A DNA stretch of 64,000 nucleotides from Bacillota bacterium. Its GTDB lineage: Bacteria; Bacillota; Clostridia; Lachnospirales; Lachnospiraceae. Position 1 is the stretch's first letter. Every line of letters starts with the position of its first letter. The stretch spans positions 1 to 64,000 of the forward strand of contig JAEWAK010000042.1 in assembly GCA_023391695.1 (NCBI GenBank), given 5' to 3'. A program made the translations under genes and the position numbers. Of the stretch, positions 27,356-37,352 are shown piece after piece. Below the pieces are notes generated by a model. It worked only from the letters and a program-made list of their open reading frames with translations. It was not told where the DNA came from and ran no database searches.

Positions 27356-28021
27356 CTACTCAAATTCTCGTTCCCTGTAATGATGGGCCTGCTCTAACAT
27401 CATATCTTTTACTTTCATAAGACGGATCTGGGTACTGCGTTCATTTTCGTCCAGTTTCATCTTGATATATTTGATATTCTCCTGCATCTCAGGGATCATG
27501 ACATGTTCCAGGGCATTTACCCGCCTTCTGGTTTTTTCAATTTCCGCTGCCATCAGCTGACAGGCTTTCTCGCATTCCGCCAGCCGCAACATGTCCGGCA
27601 GGATATCCTGCAAGGATTTTACTGCGTCATCCAGGTCACTGGAGGTAAATGCAAACCCATAGGGATAAATATCATTCTCATCCGGTGTTTTGGTTTTATA
27701 TTCAAATACCGGCAAATCCACACTCATTACATTACAGGTATGGGTTTCCAGATAAACCTCCTGCCTGGGTGCCATCAGGGCAACATTTAAAACTTCGTCC
27801 TCCATCCCTGCACGGGCCAAAACAAAATTTTTGTTAGCGGCAGTTATCATCCTTTCGACCTTTTCACGCAGGGCTTTATTCTCACGCACCAGCTCGAGGA
27901 ATTGGCGCATCAGCTCATCCCGTTTATCCTTTAAAAGTTTATGGCCCCGGACTGCTGTCGCCAACTTCTTTTTAAGCCTGGTAAGCTCCATACGTGTCGG
28001 GTTAATCTGTGTCTTAGCCAT
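27356..28021 (-). CDS. ntpD: V-type ATPase subunit D (central stalk)
   Basis: A 221-residue long coiled-coil rotor subunit, starting with the typical INPTRMELTRLKKKLATAVRGHKLLKDKRDEL segment. It links the catalytic A/B head to the membrane ring. Start at ATG 28021 with AGGAGG eight bases upstream; the upstream ATG at 28048 lacks one. Last gene in the operon. Confidence 0.95.
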   Translation of the reverse strand: MAKTQINPTRMELTRLKKKLATAVRGHKLLKDKRDELMRQFLELVRENKALREKVERMITAANKNFVLARAGMEDEVLNVALMAPRQEVYLETHTCNVMSVDLPVFEYKTKTPDENDIYPYGFAFTSSDLDDAVKSLQDILPDMLRLAECEKACQLMAAEIEKTRRRVNALEHVMIPEMQENIKYIKMKLDENERSTQIRLMKVKDMMLEQAHHYREREFE

Positions 28022-28100
28022 AAGAAGCACCTCCTTCCAAAACCCCAAAATACAAGGTCTGTATACGACACCGTTTCATAGCTTCCATACCCGGCTGCCC

Positions 28101-29477
28101 TTAACCCTGCTTTCCATAATATTGATCCAGAAATTCATCTTTAATTCTCTTAAGTTCCGCTCTTGGAAGAATGGATAAAAGCTTCCAGCCGATTTCCAGG
28201 GTTTCTTCAATATCCCGGTTGGTCTGATAACCCTGGGACACATATTCCTGTTCAAAGGCATCGGCAAACCTGGCATATAGCTTATCAATATCAGTTAAGG
28301 CTGCCTCACCCAATACCACCATCAGCTCTTTCGCTTCTTTTCCCCTTGCATAGGCTGCAAATAACTGGTTCATGGTATTGGCATGGTCGGCGCGGGTTTT
28401 GCCTTCCCCGATCCCCTTATCTTTCAGACGGGAAAGAGATGGCAGTACATCAATGGGCGGTGCCACGCTTTGGCGGTATAATTCCCGACTGAGGATGATT
28501 TGTCCCTCGGTAATGTAGCCGGTTAAATCAGGGATCGGATGGGTCTTGTCATCTTCCGGCATGGTCAGTATGGGAATCATGGTAATGCTTCCTGCCTTGC
28601 CTTTCTGCCGTCCCGCACGTTCGTAAAGGGAAGCCAGGTCCGTATACATATAACCCGGATATCCGCGGCGACCCGGAACTTCCTTGCGGGCAGCGGATAC
28701 TTCACGCAGGGAATCGGCATAGTTTGTAATATCCGTTAAAATTACAAGCACATGCATATCTTTTTCAAATGCCAGATATTCTGCCGCCGTAAGCGCCATA
28801 CGGGGTGTGGCAATACGTTCTACCGCCGGGTCATTTGCCAGGTTTACAAACATAACGGTACGATCGATGGCACCGGTCTGGCGGAAACTTTCCGTAAAGA
28901 AATTAGCTTCTTCAAAGGTAATACCCATAGCGGCAAATACTACGGCAAAGGGTTCGCTGGTTCCCCTTACCTTAGCCTGGCGCGCTATCTGGGCAGCCAG
29001 TTCCGCATGGGGTAAACCGCTTGCGGAGAAGATCGGCAGCTTCTGTCCGCGGACCAGGGTATTTAAACCGTCAATTGCCGATACTCCAGTCTGGATAAAT
29101 TCCTGGGGATAATTCCTGGCTGCCGGATTCATGGGCAGTCCGTTGATATCCATACGTTTCTCCGGTAAGATCTCCGGACCTTTGTCAATGGGGCGGCCCA
29201 ATCCGTCGAATACACGGCTTAACATATCATCGGATACGCCAAGCTCCATGCTCCGGCCTAAAAACCTTACCCTGCTGTTGGATAAGTTAATCCCTGCAGC
29301 ATTTTCAAATAACTGTACCAGGGCATTCCCCTCATCAATTTCAAGAACCTTGCAGCGGCGTTTTTCACCGCTTGCCAGTTCAATTTCAGCCAGCTCGTTG
29401 TATTTAACATCTTCAACACCATGCACCAGCATAAGAGGACCTGCAACCTCTCTAATGGATCTGTATTCTTTTGGCAT
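28101..29477 (-). CDS. ntpB: V-type ATPase subunit B
   Basis: A 458-residue non-catalytic head subunit of the V1 sector. It lacks a P-loop but keeps the head fold with YPGYMYTDLASLYERAGR and IPILTMPEDDKTHPIPDLTGYI. Its ATG overlaps the A-subunit stop (TGATG), which indicates coupled translation. Confidence 0.96.
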   Translation of the reverse strand: MPKEYRSIREVAGPLMLVHGVEDVKYNELAEIELASGEKRRCKVLEIDEGNALVQLFENAAGINLSNSRVRFLGRSMELGVSDDMLSRVFDGLGRPIDKGPEILPEKRMDINGLPMNPAARNYPQEFIQTGVSAIDGLNTLVRGQKLPIFSASGLPHAELAAQIARQAKVRGTSEPFAVVFAAMGITFEEANFFTESFRQTGAIDRTVMFVNLANDPAVERIATPRMALTAAEYLAFEKDMHVLVILTDITNYADSLREVSAARKEVPGRRGYPGYMYTDLASLYERAGRQKGKAGSITMIPILTMPEDDKTHPIPDLTGYITEGQIILSRELYRQSVAPPIDVLPSLSRLKDKGIGEGKTRADHANTMNQLFAAYARGKEAKELMVVLGEAALTDIDKLYARFADAFEQEYVSQGYQTNRDIEETLEIGWKLLSILPRAELKRIKDEFLDQYYGKQG

Positions 29478-31246
29478 CAGGATTCCTCCTTTTGTGTCAA
29501 TTGATCAATTTCCCGATATAAACCATTTAAAATATCTTCATATTCTTTCTCTATTTTATCATTGGTTATATACTTAAAACGGCCGATTTTTTCACGCACG
29601 GCGAGTTTTACCAGATCATCCGCCTGCACACCTTTATTTAAGGCTTCCGAAGTAACATCAAAAAACTTCAGCACTAATTCCATCATTTTAAACTGTTTAT
29701 TTAAAGGAGTATAAGTATCTACTTCGTGGAAGGCATCCTGATGCAGAAAATCTTCGCGGATGGAGCGGGCTGCTTCCAGTTTTAAGCGGTCCGGTGCGGA
29801 AAGAGCATCCATACCTACCAATTTAACGATTTCCTCCAGCTCCGATTCATCATGAAGAAGCCTCATGATACGGGCCCTGGCCGGCATCCAGTTTTCATCC
29901 ACCTGGGCATTAAACCATTTTCCCATATTGTCGACATAGAGGGAATAACTGGTCAGCCAGTTGATTGCCGGAAAGTGCCGCCGGTAAGCCAGGTTTGAAT
30001 CAAGTCCCCAGAATACCTTGACGATACGCAGGGTTGCCTGGGATACCGGTTCCGAAATGTCACCGCCGGGAGGTGATACGGCACCGATAACGGATAAAGC
30101 TCCTTCCCTGCCTTCCCTTCCTAAGGATATTACCCTGCCTGCCCGTTCGTAAAACTGGGCAAGGCGGCTTCCTAAATAAGCCGGGTAGCCTTCTTCACCG
30201 GGCATTTCTTCCAGACGGCCGGACATTTCACGAAGGGCTTCCGCCCATCTGGAAGTGGAGTCAGCCATCAGTGCTACGGAAAATCCCATATCACGGAAGT
30301 ATTCCGCTATAGTTATTCCCACATAGATGGAAGCTTCTCTGGCCGCAACCGGCATATCAGAGGTATTGGCTATCAGCACGGTCCTCTCCATCAGGGAATG
30401 ACCCGTCTTCGGGTCCTTTAATTCGGGGAATTCATTTAATACGTCCGTCATTTCATTGCCGCGTTCACCGCAGCCGATATAGACTACGATATCGGCTTCC
30501 GCCCATTTTGCCAGCTGATGCTGCACCACGGTTTTGCCGCTGCCAAAGGGTCCCGGAACCGATGCCACACCGCCCTTGGCTATGGGGAATAACGTATCAA
30601 TGACACGCTGTCCTGTTACCAAAGGCATGGAAGGCGACAGCTTTTCTTTATAGGGCCTGCCGACACGAACCGGCCATTTCTGCATCATGGCAACCTTTGA
30701 CACATGACCGTTTGCACTTTGAACCAGGGCCACCGTGTCTTCTATGGTATAATCACCTTCCAGTATGGTGGTAATTTGGCCGCTTACACCCTGGGGCACC
30801 ATAATTTTATGCTCTACAATTTCCGTTTCGTTAACAAAACCAAGGATATCACCGGCCTCTACCACATCCCCTGTGTTAAGGGCCGGAACAAAATGCCACT
30901 TTCTGGTTCTTTCCAGAGATGGGATTTCCACGCCGCGGGTCAGGTTATTACCCGTCGCATTCATAATATTTACTAACGGCCGCTGGATTCCATCAAATAT
31001 ACTTCCTATGAGTCCCGGTCCAAGTTCTACACTTAAGGGTGCGCCGGTGGATTCTACCGGTTCACCGGGTCCTAAGCCTGAGGTTTCCTCATAAACCTGG
31101 ATAGAAGCCTGGTCACCGTGAATTTCAATTATTTCACCAATCAGTCTCTGTTCACTTACACGTACTACATCGAACATATTGGCATCACGCATTCCCTCTG
31201 CAATTACTAAAGGACCGGCAACTTTTTTTATCGTGCCTTTACTCAT
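29477..31246 (-). CDS. ntpA: V-type ATPase catalytic subunit A
   Basis: A 589-residue catalytic subunit. The P-loop GPFGSGKT (about 231) is intact, with the non-homologous insertion typical of V-type A subunits before it and SRWAEALREMSGRLEEMPGEEGYP after it. It hydrolyses or makes ATP in rotary coupling to ion flow. Confidence 0.97.
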   Translation of the reverse strand: MSKGTIKKVAGPLVIAEGMRDANMFDVVRVSEQRLIGEIIEIHGDQASIQVYEETSGLGPGEPVESTGAPLSVELGPGLIGSIFDGIQRPLVNIMNATGNNLTRGVEIPSLERTRKWHFVPALNTGDVVEAGDILGFVNETEIVEHKIMVPQGVSGQITTILEGDYTIEDTVALVQSANGHVSKVAMMQKWPVRVGRPYKEKLSPSMPLVTGQRVIDTLFPIAKGGVASVPGPFGSGKTVVQHQLAKWAEADIVVYIGCGERGNEMTDVLNEFPELKDPKTGHSLMERTVLIANTSDMPVAAREASIYVGITIAEYFRDMGFSVALMADSTSRWAEALREMSGRLEEMPGEEGYPAYLGSRLAQFYERAGRVISLGREGREGALSVIGAVSPPGGDISEPVSQATLRIVKVFWGLDSNLAYRRHFPAINWLTSYSLYVDNMGKWFNAQVDENWMPARARIMRLLHDESELEEIVKLVGMDALSAPDRLKLEAARSIREDFLHQDAFHEVDTYTPLNKQFKMMELVLKFFDVTSEALNKGVQADDLVKLAVREKIGRFKYITNDKIEKEYEDILNGLYREIDQLTQKEES

Positions 31247-31266
31247 TTGCTATTCTCCTGCTTCTT

Positions 31267-31587
31267 TTAATTGTTATTGAAAATAATATCGGAACCGACT
31301 GCCTGTTCCACCGATTTTTTAACATTTAACATTCCCTTGCCCGTATTGCCGTATACGCCCGGAATCGGTATGATTGCAGGCAGTTTTGCAATCCGGTAAC
31401 GGTCTATTTCCGATTCCAGTTTTGCCTGAAGTGCTTCCGTTATATAAATAACTGCATACTGCCCTTCCGCAAGGCTTTTTAATTTCTTCGCAGCTTCTTC
31501 TCCTTCACCGACCGGATAGGTATCCAATCCCAATGCCGCGAAACCGTAAATACTGTCACGGTCACCTAATACTGCGATTTTATACAT
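31267..31587 (-). CDS. ntpG: V-type ATPase subunit F
   Basis: A 106-residue small central-stalk subunit (NtpG in Enterococcus naming). It has the Rossmann-like start YKIAVLGDRDSIYGFAALG and the segment PIPGVYGNTGKGM. It overlaps the C subunit by eight bases. Confidence 0.92.
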   Translation of the reverse strand: MYKIAVLGDRDSIYGFAALGLDTYPVGEGEEAAKKLKSLAEGQYAVIYITEALQAKLESEIDRYRIAKLPAIIPIPGVYGNTGKGMLNVKKSVEQAVGSDIIFNNN

Positions 31588-32548
31588 ACATTTCCCTCAA
31601 TCTTTCCTGAATCGAATCCTCCGGAAGGCCGTTTAATTTCCCTGACAGCAAAATCCGGACCGATTTTATTTCATTTTCCCGTGCTAAAATATACGCAGCC
31701 AGTGGTGATAGGGTAAATGAATTATATTTCTGGGGCCGGATATGTCTGATAATCAGGTTATCACACCATCTTTCAAAAGCGGACGGTGATTCCTTGAGGG
31801 CTTGTACCGCATCGGAATAAACGGTATTTTCCAGGTAACCGTATATTGCTGCTTCCCCCTCCAGTGCGGCATCGATCAGTTTCCCTCTGTCCAGAGTTTT
31901 GCAGTCCGCTACGGCCCTCTCCAGAAATTCGCGGTGTTTACCGGTTCTAAAACTGCGTATGGCAATTTTTATATCCGACGCCGCCACTTTAAGTTCCGCG
32001 TACTGAAGGAGCAGTTCATTGCCTGATTCCCCGGCCATTTTATAGATGGTGCTTAAGGCTGCCTTATCAATAATCACATCACATAACTGACTGTCACCCG
32101 TATGCAATTGAACCTGATAAGCCTCTTCCCCACAAGCTCGCATATATTCCGGGAGAGCTGAAAAATCATGTTCCTTTACCGCCTTATATATGATTTCCGG
32201 CTTTAATGTGCCATTTGACAGATAAATGTCCGGAACTTCCTGATTTTGGTATACCTGCTTTATGGCTGCCTTTAAATTATGATAATCATTTCCATACAGG
32301 AAAGTATGAAACACAGATATGTCTTTTACCAGTTCACGTATTAATTCCCACGTTTTTTCTCGTTCGGCTGCTAATAGCTGGTCTGCATTCTCACCGTTTC
32401 CTTTCCCCCAACCTCTGTCTGCGAGAAAACGTAAGCAGGCATCATGGCTTTTGCAGGCCAAAAGCTGGTCAAAGGAGGATTTATCCAGTAATTCAAGTTC
32501 TTTTGAACGAATACGTGCGACTGCATAAATGTATTGGTTATCAGCCAT
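31580..32548 (-). CDS. ntpC: V-type ATPase subunit C
   Basis: A 322-residue helical subunit (d-type in eukaryotic naming) that joins the rotor axle to the K ring. It begins YIYAVARIRSKELELL, usual for the family. Lies between the E and F genes, in the same order as in Enterococcus hirae. Confidence 0.93.
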   Translation of the reverse strand: MADNQYIYAVARIRSKELELLDKSSFDQLLACKSHDACLRFLADRGWGKGNGENADQLLAAEREKTWELIRELVKDISVFHTFLYGNDYHNLKAAIKQVYQNQEVPDIYLSNGTLKPEIIYKAVKEHDFSALPEYMRACGEEAYQVQLHTGDSQLCDVIIDKAALSTIYKMAGESGNELLLQYAELKVAASDIKIAIRSFRTGKHREFLERAVADCKTLDRGKLIDAALEGEAAIYGYLENTVYSDAVQALKESPSAFERWCDNLIIRHIRPQKYNSFTLSPLAAYILARENEIKSVRILLSGKLNGLPEDSIQERLREMYV

Positions 32549-32624
32549 GCTCTTAATCTCCTTTTATTTTTTGACGTATCTTGAAAATTACTTTTTGGAT
32601 TGAATTATTCAAAGACTGCATAAA

Positions 32625-33221
32625 CTATTGAAACAGCACTCCCCGGACCTTATCCTGTAAGGTTTCCCTGGCAGCAAAAATAAGCGCCTCAAAAGAGCAG
32701 TTTACTTCAATATCCCCATAATCCAACACAAATCCGCCTTCTATATCCGCTGTTGCCTCAGAAATGGTTAACTCTGCATTCTTTTTGCCCACCAATGCAG
32801 TTTCTAATGAACCAGCAAAATCTTTCGGTAAACGTTCCCGGTCTTTTGACGATAACCGGATTTGTCCTCTTTGATTCAAGGTATATTTTATGACCATCTT
32901 AAGAACCTTTTCAAAATAATCCTGCTCCGGTAACTGCGTAAGGGTTTCTTTCGCTTTTTGTATCACATCAGAAATAATTTCCTGCTTCGCATTTAAGATC
33001 AGTTTCTTTTCCTGCAGGCTGGCTGCCGATTCTGCCCTGCTTAGAATTGCTTTAATTTCAATCTGTGACTGTTCGAGAATTTCCGCACATTTTTTATCCG
33101 CTTCATCTTTTGCGTCAGCAAGTATTTCTTCGGCTCTTTTATTTGCTTTCGCTATTTCGTTCTGTGCAGCCAAAGCCGCATCTTCCTCAATATGCTTTAT
33201 TATTTTATCTAATCCAGTCAT
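32625..33221 (-). CDS. ntpE: V-type ATPase subunit E
   Basis: A 198-residue peripheral-stalk subunit. The N-terminal half is a charged coiled coil (AKANKRAEEILADAKDEADKK) and the C-terminal part is the globular head-binding domain. Position between K and C matches the ntp operon. Confidence 0.9.
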   Translation of the reverse strand: MTGLDKIIKHIEEDAALAAQNEIAKANKRAEEILADAKDEADKKCAEILEQSQIEIKAILSRAESAASLQEKKLILNAKQEIISDVIQKAKETLTQLPEQDYFEKVLKMVIKYTLNQRGQIRLSSKDRERLPKDFAGSLETALVGKKNAELTISEATADIEGGFVLDYGDIEVNCSFEALIFAARETLQDKVRGVLFQ

Positions 33222-33240
33222 AGCCTGGTTCTCCTAACTG

Positions 33241-33723
33241 TTAAATGTTAATGGCGGTTACTCCTATAACGGATAATATAGATATCAGTAACGCCAGAAT
33301 TGCATAGGTTTCAACCATTGCGGGAAAAATCATGGCTTTACCGAAAGACTCCGGTTTTTTCGCAACAACAGCAATACTGGCAACAGATGCACGGGCCTGG
33401 CGGATAGCTGAAATATAACCAACGATTGCCATAGGCAGGCAGGCGGCTAAATACAGCAGTCCTTTTTCCAGGGATATGTCGGAGTTCCCACCTAAAACAC
33501 CAATTTGTGATAAAGTGATAAATGCAATCAATAATCCGTAAATACCCTGTGTACCAGGAAGCAATTGTAAGATAAGAACCTTACCGAACTTACTGTCATC
33601 TTCCGTAATAACTCCTGCAGCCGCTTCACCTGCCATTCCTACACCGATAGCAGATCCAATACCGGCAAGCAATGACGCCAGTGCGGCACCTGTTAAAGCA
33701 AAAACAATCCCTAAATTATCCAT
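33241..33723 (-). CDS. ntpK: V-type ATPase subunit K (membrane rotor ring)
   Basis: A 160-residue proteolipid with four membrane helices, the two-hairpin duplicated form. Leu55, Thr58, Gln59, Tyr62, Gln109 and Glu138 line up with the Na+-binding residues L61, T64, Q65, Y68, Q110 and E139 of E. hirae NtpK. This predicts Na+ coupling, which is inference from residue identity. It overlaps subunit I by eight bases. Confidence 0.95.
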   Translation of the reverse strand: MDNLGIVFALTGAALASLLAGIGSAIGVGMAGEAAAGVITEDDSKFGKVLILQLLPGTQGIYGLLIAFITLSQIGVLGGNSDISLEKGLLYLAACLPMAIVGYISAIRQARASVASIAVVAKKPESFGKAMIFPAMVETYAILALLISILSVIGVTAINI

Positions 33724-35731
33724 TTTTATTTTCCTCCTTGAATCTGTAAAATTTAGTTTTCACACGAAACGGCTGAAACTTCCGTCCGCCGCCGCCATAA
33801 AATTTTCCGAAAAACTCAACGTACTGTAAACGGTTGGTATGCACATATGCCCCCAGGGCATTGATACCTATATTCAGCGTATGTCCGAAAAGGACTATAA
33901 TTACAAATGGGATAATACCCAAAGTACCGCCGCCGGCCATTGCAGCCATCTGGTTGATAACCGTACCGATAACGCCAGTTGCAAGACCTAAAGCCAATAA
34001 ACGGGAATAAGATAATACATCACTTAAATACCCGGTAATGCCGTATAGAGCATATAGCCCTTTTAAAAACCTTTTAAACGGATTTTTAGATTCCCTGCCG
34101 TTGGTCAGTATAATTCCCACGGCTGCCAATGCAGCAAAAACCCCTGCCGTATTCCTCAGGGCGGAAGGCAGTATAAAGCCGATTCCCAGAATATCCGTAA
34201 CCATCTTCATGCTCAACAGCACTAAAACAGAACTGATTAATAAAATAAACCACAGTATTACATCATAAAACAAGGTCTGAAAATCCCTCTGTTTTATAGC
34301 CTGGTAAAATTTCATGCCCAGTCCGGTCAATAGATGAATGATACCAAGAAGCATGGAAAACGTAAGCATTCGCATCGGTTCATTCACAGGGAAAAACCAT
34401 AATGGCGGGATGGTTACTTTCTGCCCGAAATAAGTTTTAGTTACTACATCCAGCAAGTCACCAAAATAACTTCCGAACATAACGCCCCAGAAAACAGTTG
34501 ATATACCGCAGAACAGATACATTTTAAGGGTTCTTCTCATGGATTCTTCCATGGTATTTTTATACTTTATCAACCCTACGGCACATCCTGCCGCAATAAT
34601 CGCACCATAACCTGCATCGGATAACATTAATCCAAACAGCAGATAGTAAAACAGAGACATTACCATGGTAGGATCTACTTCACCCTTTGCCGGCGGACTG
34701 TAGGATTCCACGATTCCTTCCAGCGGGTTTGAAAATCCGTTATTGCTTAGCAACACTGGGACATCCTCCCCTTCAAAGGGCTGCTCCAGTTCGACTGCGG
34801 CTTCAAATTTATGCTCCAACTCCTCCGCAAGCTCTGCTGCTTTTACTTCCGGAATATATCCGGTTAATATAAACGCTTTTTCGGATTGCAGCAAATGACT
34901 GATTACTTCATATTTTCCCAGTCTCATTGCCTCATAATCCTGTAAGAAACAAATATCCTCTCTCCGTTCCTTAAAAGACTGTATTTCTTCTTCCGCCTTT
35001 GTGATAAATAAATTTGTTTCCGAAATCCGCAGTTCCAATTCCTGTATCTGCTGTGCGGGAACTTGTCCGGCTGCGGAACCCGGGCTTGAAAATCCCAACC
35101 CACGGAGTTTTTCATAAACTTCATCCGACTTATCTTTAAGGCATAAAAGGAAGACACAGGTCTGCTCCCGGGAGGCGCTGATAATCTCTGCTTCCACAAA
35201 AGCTTCACTAGGTAAATATTCACTAATCATATCCGCGGTCCAGGTATTCGGTAACGTTCCAATAAAGGCTTTCGTACTTTTTGTGCCGGCAAAATCCACA
35301 GGTATATCAAGCCCGGTCCAAGGCCGTAAAACTTCCAGCTGTGTTCTGAACTTTAAAATTTCGGCTTTTCCCTCGGAATTTTTTTTCGTAAGTAAACGGA
35401 TACGGTTTACCATACCTGTAACCGATTCATATTTCGCTGGAAAGGAATTATACCGCTCAGGGGATACTTCCGTTCTTCCGTTTAATTTATTCAGCAGGGA
35501 TTTTTTATCCGGAATATAAGTATCCAAAGCCTGTAGTGCTTCTTTTGCGGCAGCAATATTTTTCTGCAGTAATTCTTCCATAACGGAAACATCTGCTTTC
35601 CGAAAAATATTATCTTCGGTTATCACATCATTGACTTCAACCACGCCGCGGCGCTGCAGCAATTCCAGTAACTGCTTACGCTCTTTTTTTAATCCATAAA
35701 TACTAATACGCCGCATTTGCAGCACTGCCAT
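33716..35731 (-). CDS. ntpI: V-type ATPase subunit I (stator membrane subunit)
   Basis: A 671-residue subunit with a soluble N-terminal half (about 1-325) of coiled coils and a C-terminal membrane half of several helices beginning near VDPTMVMSLFYYLLFGLMLSDAGYG. It forms the ion path beside the K ring. The Arg in LSYSRLLALGLATG is the conserved channel residue. Confidence 0.94.
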   Translation of the reverse strand: MAVLQMRRISIYGLKKERKQLLELLQRRGVVEVNDVITEDNIFRKADVSVMEELLQKNIAAAKEALQALDTYIPDKKSLLNKLNGRTEVSPERYNSFPAKYESVTGMVNRIRLLTKKNSEGKAEILKFRTQLEVLRPWTGLDIPVDFAGTKSTKAFIGTLPNTWTADMISEYLPSEAFVEAEIISASREQTCVFLLCLKDKSDEVYEKLRGLGFSSPGSAAGQVPAQQIQELELRISETNLFITKAEEEIQSFKERREDICFLQDYEAMRLGKYEVISHLLQSEKAFILTGYIPEVKAAELAEELEHKFEAAVELEQPFEGEDVPVLLSNNGFSNPLEGIVESYSPPAKGEVDPTMVMSLFYYLLFGLMLSDAGYGAIIAAGCAVGLIKYKNTMEESMRRTLKMYLFCGISTVFWGVMFGSYFGDLLDVVTKTYFGQKVTIPPLWFFPVNEPMRMLTFSMLLGIIHLLTGLGMKFYQAIKQRDFQTLFYDVILWFILLISSVLVLLSMKMVTDILGIGFILPSALRNTAGVFAALAAVGIILTNGRESKNPFKRFLKGLYALYGITGYLSDVLSYSRLLALGLATGVIGTVINQMAAMAGGGTLGIIPFVIIVLFGHTLNIGINALGAYVHTNRLQYVEFFGKFYGGGGRKFQPFRVKTKFYRFKEENKNG

Positions 35732-35838
35732 AACAAAGACACCTCCTTAGTAAGTGGTATGAAAAACTTTTCTGGCATACCTTTTTTCCTCCGGTAAATC
35801 CAGGCATGCTTTTAACCCCATCTGCCAGGCAGGTAGGG

Positions 35839-36147
35839 TCATAACACTTCTGAAAGAACAAGGTCTATGGCGGCCCGTTCTTTATTTTTACCCATTTCTT
35901 TTAACAGTAAAATCTCCTGTTCTGCCCGTAAGTCCGCAGATTTTAATAATTCTGCGCCTTCCAGCTGTGCCTGCTTTTTATCTTCGTCCGCTTTTAACCG
36001 AGCTTCTTTTGTTTTTGCGGCAATTAATGTTTTTGCGTCTTCCTGTGCTTTTAAAATAATTGCCTCTCCGTTAATAACCGCTTCCTTTTCTAACCCTACC
36101 GCGGTAAGCTCTGCCTGGCGAACAGCCTGCACTGTCTCTTTTGCCAT
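35839..36147 (-). CDS. ntpF: V-type ATPase peripheral stalk subunit (G/H type)
   Basis: A 102-residue charged coiled-coil protein, Ala/Lys/Glu-rich throughout. In the Enterococcus order the first gene (ntpF) has this character, and this is the first gene here. It pairs with subunit E in the stator. Identity rests mostly on position and composition. Confidence 0.82.
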   Translation of the reverse strand: MAKETVQAVRQAELTAVGLEKEAVINGEAIILKAQEDAKTLIAAKTKEARLKADEDKKQAQLEGAELLKSADLRAEQEILLLKEMGKNKERAAIDLVLSEVL

Positions 36148-36263
36148 CCTTTCACCTCCATAACAAATTTATTAGTGAAAATTAATTTTTCACCATTAAG
36201 ACACATGTATTTTCAAATTTTAATAATTTGTAGGGTGACAAGCTTAAGTATTGTCCCTATTTA

Positions 36264-36875
36264 TTAATTTTTGTTTCTTTTTTTGATAAATAAAAATACT
36301 GCGATGACAAAAGCAAGGCCCAGAACAACAACGGTAACCTTGGTATAGACATCCGTACCCGCCACGATCTTCTCCCAGGAAGAACTGGCCGCTACTCCCA
36401 AATATACCAGTACCGTGTTCCAAATCAGGGAACCTAAAGTTGTCAGGATAAAAAATAAGCCGAATTTCATCTTGGCCATTCCCGCCGGTATGGATATCAG
36501 GCTCCGGACAATAGGTACACAGCGGCATAGGAACACCGTACTTTTTCCTTTACTGTTAAACCAGTCACAGGCTTTAAAAACATCCTCTTTTTTAAAATGC
36601 AGGATCTGCCCGATTTTTCCGTCTAAAATTTTGCCTAATCGCTCAGCCGAAAGGATATTTCCAACGCCGTATAAAACGCAGGCTCCCAACAGGGACCCGG
36701 CTGTGGAAGCAATAATAACGCCAAAAACATGTAATTCTGTATAAGTCGTCATAAAGCCTCCAAAAGTCAGAATAACCTCTGAGGGTATTGGCGGAAAAAT
36801 ATTTTCCAAAGCAATTAATAATGTAATACCTAAGTAACCAAATTGATTCATAAAATCAACGATCCACTCCTGCAT
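36264..36875 (-). CDS. DedA-family membrane protein
   Basis: A 203-residue DedA/SNARE-associated protein with helices and re-entrant segments. NIFPPIPSEVIL and FLCRCVPIVRSLISIPAG carry the conserved Glu and Arg residues of the family. Relatives are proposed phospholipid flippases or transporters. ATG 36875 follows AAGGAG; the upstream start at 36923 is rejected. Confidence 0.9.
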   Translation of the reverse strand: MQEWIVDFMNQFGYLGITLLIALENIFPPIPSEVILTFGGFMTTYTELHVFGVIIASTAGSLLGACVLYGVGNILSAERLGKILDGKIGQILHFKKEDVFKACDWFNSKGKSTVFLCRCVPIVRSLISIPAGMAKMKFGLFFILTTLGSLIWNTVLVYLGVAASSSWEKIVAGTDVYTKVTVVVLGLAFVIAVFLFIKKRNKN

Positions 36876-37085
36876 GTCTGTCTCCTTCTGGTGAAATAAC
36901 GGGTCAAACACCCCGTATATCAATTATATTGTATGGAATGACTTTTTACAACCATGATTTTACCTAAATTTTGTTTATCTTTTAACAGATAACATTGCGT
37001 TTTTTTCCCAAAACCCTTAAACCCTTACATAGAATCCATCCTATGGACAAATACTAATCCTACTATATACAAAAAGGAGCTTTTT

Positions 37086-37289
37086 ATGAATAAAAAACAT
37101 TATAATGTATCCGGATTATTAAACGAACAGATTAAGCTGCAGGTAAAAAATGTATTGCACGATATCAAAGGTGTCAATACGGTGGACGTAGATCTGACCA
37201 ACGGTTCCATCGAAGTCGGTTACAATGATGCTGCCGATACCGATGAAATAATGCAGGGAATTGAGCGGGTCGGATGTAAAATCGAATAG
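37086..37289 (+). CDS. Heavy-metal-associated (HMA)-like protein without the CxxC motif
   Basis: A 67-residue protein with the ferredoxin-like HMA fold pattern (KNVLHDIKGVNTVDVDLTNG, IEVGYND, IMQGIERVGCKIE). The usual metal-binding CxxC near residue 10 is replaced by SGLLN, and only Cys65 remains. It should not bind copper as a chaperone does. AAGGAG precedes the ATG. Function unknown. Confidence 0.7.
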   Translation: MNKKHYNVSGLLNEQIKLQVKNVLHDIKGVNTVDVDLTNGSIEVGYNDAADTDEIMQGIERVGCKIE

Positions 37290-37352
37290 CGGAAATACCT
37301 TAAACTTCCACTTAAATTATGTATATTTTTTTATTATATATCCATAATAAAT

